Below, piece by piece: positions 58,663-64,000 of a stretch of 64,000 nucleotides of DNA. A program made the translations under genes and the position numbers. The stretch is from NCBI RefSeq assembly GCF_009601765.2, contig NZ_CP045700.1, positions 744,001 through 808,000 of the forward strand, in the 5' to 3' direction. The notes beneath the pieces were generated by a model. It was not told the origin of the DNA. It saw only the letters and a list, made by a program, of their open reading frames with translations, and did not search any database. Each line of letters begins with the position of its first letter. Within the stretch, counting starts at the first letter, position 1. The stretch comes from Vibrio algicola (GTDB lineage: Bacteria; Pseudomonadota; Gammaproteobacteria; Enterobacterales; Vibrionaceae).

Positions 58663-59176
58663 ATAGGTTCTTCTTAAAATAAATCAAATTAATAAAGCTT
58701 GTCATATTAATGGACATTCTAGCATTAACCTATATTTCATCCATCTCTTTTATGTTGAATAGCACCTGTCACCTCTCATTTATGCTAGTAACTTTACCAA
58801 ATTGAAGAATATTATAAGGATATTTTCAATTTACCTCGATCCTGATCACATTTTATTAAATCGACAAAGTGTATTGAGGATAAGCCATTGACTCACGCTG
58901 GTGTTATTGTATGATAAATGCAGGTTAAGCATCTGTCATGACTGATGCTTAACAGGTAACACAATTGGTGCTGAATCCTTCCTAAGTTTTAGCATTAGTT
59001 TCGAATGGTAGTAGTAGTTATTTTGGACTGTTCATTTAAGTCCCTCTAATTTAATGCCCTAGAGATTGAAAGCAATGACCACAACAGTACAGCTTTTAAT
59101 GACAAGGTAATATTAACTTGTTGCCGGTTTGAGGTTATTTAACCTTATTACTGGCATTTTTTATATCGAAAACAAT
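58663..59176. promoter_or_regulatory. Divergent region between two FadR-type regulators, with a 30-bp palindrome
   Basis: The 514-bp gap has no convincing gene. It holds GTTAAGCATC...GATGCTTAAC at 58924-58953 around the inner palindrome GTCATGAC: 30 bp symmetrical except at two positions and without a T-run. It is unlikely to be a terminator and may be an operator or RNA structure. Confidence 0.5.
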
Positions 59177-59893
59177 ATGACCGTTCACACTTTTAATTCA
59201 TCTCCCGCCACTTATCGAATACATGTTTTTATTGCGCAGCAAGTCGCGGCGCAAATTATTTCAGGCAAACTGACCACAGGCTCCAAACTGCCGAATGAGT
59301 TAGAGCTGTGTAAAGATTTTGGCGTCAGTCGTACTGCGTTACGTGAGTCGATTAAACTCTTGTCGTCGAAAGGTTTAATCAGCTCTAAACCTAAAGTGGG
59401 TACGTTTGTACAAGATCGTAAACATTGGCATTTTTTAGATCCTCAATTACTTGAATGGATCAAAGATTGTGAAGATCCAGAGACTTTCTTGCAGCAATTT
59501 TTAGGCTTACGCAAAGCGATTGAACCTGCCGCTTGTGCATTAAGTGCCATTTTTGCGACTTCCGATCAAAAGCAACAGCTAACCGAACATTTTGATGCCA
59601 TGATGCAAGCCAGTCTGAATCAAGATGTTAATGCTTGGACGTTAGCGGATCTGCAATTTCATTCGTTAATATTTCAATCCACTGCCAATGATTTTTTTAC
59701 CCCTTTTGGTAATTTGTTAACCACTGTGTATCAATGTTTTTTTACCCATTCTTCTGTGCGCGGTCATTTTTGCATTAAAGAACATCGAGCAGTTTATCAA
59801 GCGATTATCAAAGGACAAGCGACTGAAGCTCGTATGGCCTCGAATATTTTGTTAAAGAATAACCATGAGTTATTGTCGCTCAATCCAGCCTGA
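59177..59893 (+). CDS. FadR/GntR-family regulator 2
   Basis: 238 residues from the ATG at 59177, which lacks an obvious ribosome site; a TTG at 59129 is an alternative. The winged helix contains ISGKLTTGSKLPNELELCKD, FGVSRTALRESIKLLSSKGL and SKPKVGTFV. The FCD domain has FLGLRKAIEPAACALSAIFA and LADLQFHSLIFQSTANDFFTPF. It is a close paralogue of the divergent regulator at 57943. Keeping both suggests control by two ligands or of two gene sets. Confidence 0.87.
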   Translation: MTVHTFNSSPATYRIHVFIAQQVAAQIISGKLTTGSKLPNELELCKDFGVSRTALRESIKLLSSKGLISSKPKVGTFVQDRKHWHFLDPQLLEWIKDCEDPETFLQQFLGLRKAIEPAACALSAIFATSDQKQQLTEHFDAMMQASLNQDVNAWTLADLQFHSLIFQSTANDFFTPFGNLLTTVYQCFFTHSSVRGHFCIKEHRAVYQAIIKGQATEARMASNILLKNNHELLSLNPA

Positions 59894-59948
59894 TCCGCGC
59901 TTTCATATTCTATCAAGCTTGTGTCAAAACGATTGGTACCTTAAATAT

Positions 59949-59984
59949 AAAAGCCCCGTAAATTATTATATTTACAGGGCTTTT
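59949..59984. terminator. Bidirectional terminator between regulator 2 and catB
   Basis: AAAAGCCCCGTAAAT and ATTTACAGGGCTTTT pair over 14 of 15 positions with a short AT loop, between converging genes. Confidence 0.92.
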
Positions 59985-60064
59985 CAGGTCATATGGTAAC
60001 GGTTAGTGTGATTCAATTATCATGTCTAGATCTTCCAGTATCGTTTTCGTCACCTGTTTCGTCG

Positions 60065-60694
60065 CTATTTTATATTCTTTTCCCAATACTGATATAAACC
60101 ATCAATATCAGAAGAGCACATTAAATCCATCGCATCTTGCAGGCTTTCTTCAGGCCATTGCCACCATTGCATTTGTTGTAATTTTTCAATCTGTTGCGGG
60201 GTAAAACGAAAACGAATATGTTTGGCTGGATTCGATCCGACGATTGAATAAGGCGCAACATCTTTGGTGACCACTGCGCGACTGGCGATCACTGCGCCAT
60301 CCCCTACCGTAATACCGCTCATGATCATGGCTTCCGTACCAATCCAAACATCATTGCCGATCAAGGTATCCCCAGCACGTTCAAAACCGTCTTTGGCGTT
60401 AGAGAAATTCTTACCATCTTGGTAGAAGAATGGAAACGCGCTGACCCAATCGGGTTGATGCCCTTGATTGCCTGCCATCATGAATACTGCGCCAGAACCA
60501 ATAGAGCAATAATTGCCAATGATCAGTTTATCGACATCACTACGACCCGAAATCAAATAGCGCGCACATTCGTCAAAACTATGGCCATGATAGTAACCAG
60601 AATAATAACTGTGCTTACCAACAATAATATTTTTATTGGTCACTTGTTGCGCTAAAGGCTTGCCTGCAAACGGGCTGTTGAAATAGTTTTCCAT
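60065..60694 (-). CDS. catB: CatB-type (xenobiotic) O-acetyltransferase
   Basis: 209 residues. A left-handed beta-helix (hexapeptide repeats: [50 protein letters not shown]) carries the catalytic His79 in GNQGH, at the same number as in known type-B chloramphenicol acetyltransferases. [20 protein letters not shown] is diagnostic of CatB. Vibrionaceae chromosomal copies of this family are related to mobile catB genes. It is 23 bp downstream of the symporter gene, so probably in its operon. Either drug acetylation or acetylation of sugars is possible. Confidence 0.9.
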   Translation of the reverse strand: MENYFNSPFAGKPLAQQVTNKNIIVGKHSYYSGYYHGHSFDECARYLISGRSDVDKLIIGNYCSIGSGAVFMMAGNQGHQPDWVSAFPFFYQDGKNFSNAKDGFERAGDTLIGNDVWIGTEAMIMSGITVGDGAVIASRAVVTKDVAPYSIVGSNPAKHIRFRFTPQQIEKLQQMQWWQWPEESLQDAMDLMCSSDIDGLYQYWEKNIK

Positions 60695-60716
60695 ATTACC
60701 TGCTTATAATTAACGG

Positions 60717-62486
60717 CTACTGCCCTGTTGGAAGTACGGCCTCTTCGGTCACTTGCTTGGCGGCTAACCGACTACGATATAAAAAGCTGCCCGCGATCAA
60801 GATTAAACCGCCAATCACAATAAAGGTCGCCATATCATATCCGCTTTCAAAGGCTACACCAATAACAATAACCAACACGCCTAATGCCTGAGTTAATCGC
60901 CCTAAGTATGCCCCTTGACGACCATCGACTGGTGCTTCTTCTGCAGCCGAAATTGGCGTCGCTAGGTTAGTATAAAAAGTGTCTAATTCGACTTTACGTT
61001 GTCCGGTTGGCTCTTTATACCAAAGCGATGATAATGCAAAGAAACCACCAGAAATCACAATTTGCGCCACCAGCATCGCCACTACAGTCAAGTCGACAGA
61101 TTCACGATGAGTAAAGGCATCAGCGCCAAATAAAGGCAATAACCAATTAATATTAAATAAAAATTGCATAAAGCACGATACGGTCAAACCCACCAATAAT
61201 GTGCCCCAAGCCGACCAATCAGGCGTACGAACAAACACTAAAGCCAGCAAGGATGGGATCGCTAATGGCATTTGTAATAACGCGCCAAATAGCATCATTA
61301 AATCGAAAAAGCTGTACTCTTTAATTGAAGCAAATAGCAAGGCGGCCAATATCGACAATACGCCATTTACCACGGTAGAAATTTTACTTACTTTCATTTG
61401 TTGAGATTCGGTCGCTTGTGGGTTAAGCACCGATTGATAAACGTTACGTACAAAAATGCCGGCATTTCGGTTAAGGGCGGTGGTCATTGGCGCAATGGTG
61501 GCGGCGATCATGGCGGCTAAAACTAAACCTAACACCCCTTTTGGCATGTAGTATTCAATGAAATATAAATAAGCGGCATTGTTGGCATTGGAACCTAAAT
61601 TCGGATAAAAACTTTGTAAATCGACATGCATGGTGGAGGTTACCCAAGGCGGAATAAACCACATCACCGGACCTATCACAAACAAGATACCGGCCACTAA
61701 TGCCGCTTTACGCGCTTCTCTTTCATTGGTGGTCACCAAGAAGCGGTAACACGACATGGCATTATTAGTACCAATGGTTTGTTTGGCCATAATAAACACC
61801 ACCCAGACCACGAATATTTGCCAGTAATTGATCCCCGTTCCCATCACTGAAGGAATCGAGGACTTTTCGATAAGTTGTACTGGGCCACCAATATAAATCA
61901 GCGCATAAGCCCCAACCACCATGGTGATCGCCATCAGTAAAATAAGTTGGATCACATTAGTGGCAGACACCGTCCATGAACCGCCACTGACCGCAATAAA
62001 GGTCACTAAAATGCCCACACCAATGATAGTGACGTATAAATCAATATCAAACACCGCCGCCACAAAAATGGCTAAACCATTAAGCCAAATCGCACACGAT
62101 AAGATTGTGAGAGGAAATTGCAACCAAGTGTAGACTTGCTCGGATATTTTGCCAAAGCGCATCCTGATCACTTCCATCGCGGTATCCACTCGCAGTTTGC
62201 GATAGCGCGAAGCAAAGTACCAAGCCGCAACAAAGAAGCCTAACGCATTCCCCCAAAATAAAAACAATACCGCAAAACCATCTTCATAGGCTTTAGCTGC
62301 TGCACCGGTAAAGGTCCAAGCTGAAAATTGAGTCATAAACGCCGTGGCACCTGCCATCCACCACATCATCGCTCCGCCGCCACGAATAAATCCGGCAGAG
62401 GTTTTGGCAAAACGTTTGAAGATAAAAGCAGCCACAATAATGAAGATAAAGTAACCCACAATAATCGCGATATCTAACAGGTTCAT
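60717..62486 (-). CDS. SSS-family sodium/uronate symporter 2
   Basis: 589 residues, paralogous to the symporter at 51915. It has the same blocks (FIRGGGAMMWWMAGATAFMT, FSAWTFTGAAAKAYEDGFAV, NNAMSCYRFLVTTNEREARKAA, TTALNRNAGIFVRNVYQ) and about 14 membrane segments. Placed beside a PL17 oligo-alginate lyase it resembles the alginate-locus symporters thought to import DEH or short oligo-alginates. CatB lies downstream. Confidence 0.91.
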   Translation of the reverse strand: MNLLDIAIIVGYFIFIIVAAFIFKRFAKTSAGFIRGGGAMMWWMAGATAFMTQFSAWTFTGAAAKAYEDGFAVLFLFWGNALGFFVAAWYFASRYRKLRVDTAMEVIRMRFGKISEQVYTWLQFPLTILSCAIWLNGLAIFVAAVFDIDLYVTIIGVGILVTFIAVSGGSWTVSATNVIQLILLMAITMVVGAYALIYIGGPVQLIEKSSIPSVMGTGINYWQIFVVWVVFIMAKQTIGTNNAMSCYRFLVTTNEREARKAALVAGILFVIGPVMWFIPPWVTSTMHVDLQSFYPNLGSNANNAAYLYFIEYYMPKGVLGLVLAAMIAATIAPMTTALNRNAGIFVRNVYQSVLNPQATESQQMKVSKISTVVNGVLSILAALLFASIKEYSFFDLMMLFGALLQMPLAIPSLLALVFVRTPDWSAWGTLLVGLTVSCFMQFLFNINWLLPLFGADAFTHRESVDLTVVAMLVAQIVISGGFFALSSLWYKEPTGQRKVELDTFYTNLATPISAAEEAPVDGRQGAYLGRLTQALGVLVIVIGVAFESGYDMATFIVIGGLILIAGSFLYRSRLAAKQVTEEAVLPTGQ

Positions 62487-62521
62487 GTGTTCTATAACTC
62501 TCTTTAATATGAAAAACGGGC

Positions 62522-62552
62522 CATTAATACTTTCGCATTAATGGCCCGATCA
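62522..62552 (-). terminator. Terminator after the PL17 lyase gene
   Basis: CGGGCCATTAAT and ATTAATGGCCCG form a perfect 12-bp stem with the loop ACTTTCGC, followed on the minus strand by T residues. It lies 40-70 bp after the PL17 stop and before the symporter gene. AATGAAATATTGTTTTGAT (62565-62583, minus strand) just upstream is a KdgR-like dyad with some mismatches. Confidence 0.9.
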
Positions 62553-62589
62553 ATTTTACACTAAATCAAAACAATATTTCATTTTTAAA

Positions 62590-64000
62590 TTAGTTAATTT
62601 TTGCGTAGCAACCAGTCCATTGGTAAGTCGTACCAGCAAACTCAACCTTATGCTCTGTGTTTTCTAACTCAGCAGAAGCTGGACGGTTCGAAATACCAAA
62701 TACATAGTTCTTACCTGAGGTCAGTGCAATCTCAATCACAGTGCCGGTTGCATTATGACCTATCACTGTCACGGCCTTAACTAAACCGCGAGCATCAATC
62801 GATGCTTCGATAGACTCATTAAAGTAACCGTGCGTTTCAAGTACTGAAGCAAATACGTGATTTTGCGCATTTTGACGCAAGATCAACGCAGGCTCCGAAC
62901 GTAAGTTGAAATCGGGATCCGTTGCGCCGGTACGTGCAAAGATAAACTCGCTTTCGCCTTTACTTTCATTACCAAGATCAGCAGCAGGGGCACTTGATAC
63001 TAAGCTGTAGTAGCTTGAATCATGCAACCAAGTGATCAATGTGCTACCAGAAACTTTCGCACTGCCAAGGTTCCATAAATGTTGGTAACCGTTGTCTGCA
63101 CCAAGAGGTTTTAATGTGCTTTCAACTTGGTAGTCAAAATCGGTACGAATAACCTGACCTTTGTAGTGGTATGGTAAATCGTATTGATGTGGCGCATCCG
63201 CAAGAATACGATAAACATCAATCACTAATGGTTTTTCGAATTCTTCTAATTCAGCTAAGATCACACTACGTTGCATATCGATGCCATCATAGTATTGTGA
63301 AATAGTGCCACTCATGGCTTGCATGTTGCTGTTTTCAGCGTCAAAGAAATGCTTTTGACCAAATTTAGTTTCTGCTAGAGCAGTATTAAATTTGTTTTGC
63401 GTTTTTTGATCAACCACAACCGTGTTATGCGCGACCGTTTGTTTACAGTATGTTTTGTTCTCTGGGATGTAACGACCACCAAATTTAGGCTCCACGTTAA
63501 CCCAACGACCATAACCGTAATCATGCAGAACTTCGTGACCACGGTTAAATACGCTTAGGTGTAAACCATCGTAGTGACCGTGATCTAACGCTGAATGATA
63601 CTGATGATCTGAGCCATGTTGACCAAACCAAATCAATGCCATGGTATCGTCATCTTTGCTATCACGGTGACGCAGGATGCTTACCCCGCCTTTTTCACCC
63701 TTAGGACCGTCGGTAACAAATAAGCTACCCCAGTTAAATGGCTTGATTTCATCAGCCGCTTCAACTGCATTCGATAGAGTAAGACCAGCAGTATGAACCC
63801 AAACATCTTGTTGGTGGTTGGCCATACCAAGCAAAGTTTCAGTTTGCTCATAACGGTGATAACAAACCGACGTTGCCATGATCACGCCTTCATCATTGAT
63901 GCTGATCGTTTTAGATGAATCATTTAATGCTGGTAAGGTTCCGTCTGGGAAAGCTGTTTTAAATACCGCGTAAGACGTGGTTTTAATCACAGAATCGTTA
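62590..64000 (-). CDS. PL17 oligo-alginate lyase, C-terminal part (truncated by window edge)
   Basis: At least 469 residues are visible and the frame is open to the edge, so the N-terminal barrel (perhaps 250 residues) lies outside. The heparinase II/III beta domain shows SALDHGHYDGLHLSVFNRGH, LHDYGYGRWVNVEPKFGGRY, PENKTYCKQTVAHNTVVVDQ and SVILAELEEFEKPLVIDVYR, the PL17 pattern. PL17 exolyases release unsaturated uronate monomers (DEH) from alginate oligomers. It lies upstream of symporter 2 on the same strand. Confidence 0.9.
   Translation of the reverse strand, partial: NDSVIKTTSYAVFKTAFPDGTLPALNDSSKTISINDEGVIMATSVCYHRYEQTETLLGMANHQQDVWVHTAGLTLSNAVEAADEIKPFNWGSLFVTDGPKGEKGGVSILRHRDSKDDDTMALIWFGQHGSDHQYHSALDHGHYDGLHLSVFNRGHEVLHDYGYGRWVNVEPKFGGRYIPENKTYCKQTVAHNTVVVDQKTQNKFNTALAETKFGQKHFFDAENSNMQAMSGTISQYYDGIDMQRSVILAELEEFEKPLVIDVYRILADAPHQYDLPYHYKGQVIRTDFDYQVESTLKPLGADNGYQHLWNLGSAKVSGSTLITWLHDSSYYSLVSSAPAADLGNESKGESEFIFARTGATDPDFNLRSEPALILRQNAQNHVFASVLETHGYFNESIEASIDARGLVKAVTVIGHNATGTVIEIALTSGKNYVFGISNRPASAELENTEHKVEFAGTTYQWTGCYAKIN

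Noticed and set aside
59028..59045. TGTTCATTTAA, resembling the prophage terminus, in the regulator gap
   Set aside because: Only 11 bp shared, no accompanying TACTAGGG core or second end nearby; probably chance in AT-rich DNA.
60022..60204. 60-codon plus-strand frame with a hydrophobic end
   Set aside because: Mostly antisense to the CatB C-terminus and lies beyond a terminator; no independent support.
1..64000. CRISPR arrays, tRNA or rRNA genes, insertion sequences
   Set aside because: Looked for repeat-spacer patterns, cloverleaf-type sequences and IS transposases; none were seen apart from the Mu-like transposase.

Overview
The window looks like a Vibrionaceae-type gammaproteobacterial chromosome. 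The reasons are moderate AT richness, a type-B CatB acetyltransferase of the Vibrio kind, KdgM porins, a PL17 alginate lyase and SSS uronate symporters. It has two blocks: a Mu-like transposable prophage (about 579-33595) and a large uronate / uronic-acid-polysaccharide utilisation locus (about 33.6 kb to the right edge). A small unrecognised gene (120-506) with its own terminator lies left of the prophage. All product calls rest on reading protein motifs by eye; no database was searched.

Prophage, in transcription order (right to left, minus strand unless stated). An S24-type repressor (plus strand) and a Ner-like regulator diverge from an operator region of CTAA..TTAG palindromes. They are followed by the DDE transposase MuA, the AAA+ protein MuB, an early operon of small proteins (DUF3164, DUF3850, GemA and unknowns), an early terminator and a Mor/C-type activator. 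Next come a MuF-like orphan and the lysis cassette (GH108 endolysin, holin candidate, overlapping Rz/Rz1), a TraR/DksA-like zinc finger, and the packaging and head genes (gp26/27-like, TerL, portal, MuF, protease/scaffold, major capsid). Last are the contractile tail genes (sheath, tube, chaperone with a probable programmed -2 frameshift, tape measure, gpN, gpP, gp45-48), short tail-fibre genes and an outer-membrane-type lipoprotein. The set appears intact. Candidate ends are TGAACA/TGTTCA inverted repeats with Mu-like internal site spacing, but no clean 5-bp duplication is visible.

Uronate locus. A minus-strand operon, TRAP transporter QMP - uxuB - uxuA, diverges from uxaC - uxaA. A GntR regulator, kduI, kdgK and eda follow. 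Then come a secreted PF05426 (PL38-like) lyase, a second divergent uxaC, a cytoplasmic heparinase-II/III-type (PL15-like) lyase, an SSS symporter, two KdgM porins, a cNMP/CBS/DUF294 signalling protein, two divergent FadR-type regulators, a CatB-like acetyltransferase, a second SSS symporter and the C-terminal part of a PL17 oligo-alginate lyase that runs off the right edge.

Inferred pathway: KdgM porins admit oligouronides, the periplasmic lyase cuts them, SSS and TRAP carriers import them, and PL15/PL17 lyases release unsaturated monomers. KduI and UxaC isomerise uronates, UxuB and UxuA (or UxaA) lead to KDG, and KdgK and Eda yield pyruvate and glyceraldehyde-3-phosphate. Two operator families can be read: KdgR-like TAAAACnACGTTTyA palindromes before kdgK, the first symporter and kdgM2, and UxuR/ExuR-like TTGGTATnnCA sites before the TRAP/uxu-uxaC divergon, gntR and kduI. 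KduD, a DEH reductase and UxaB are not in the window.
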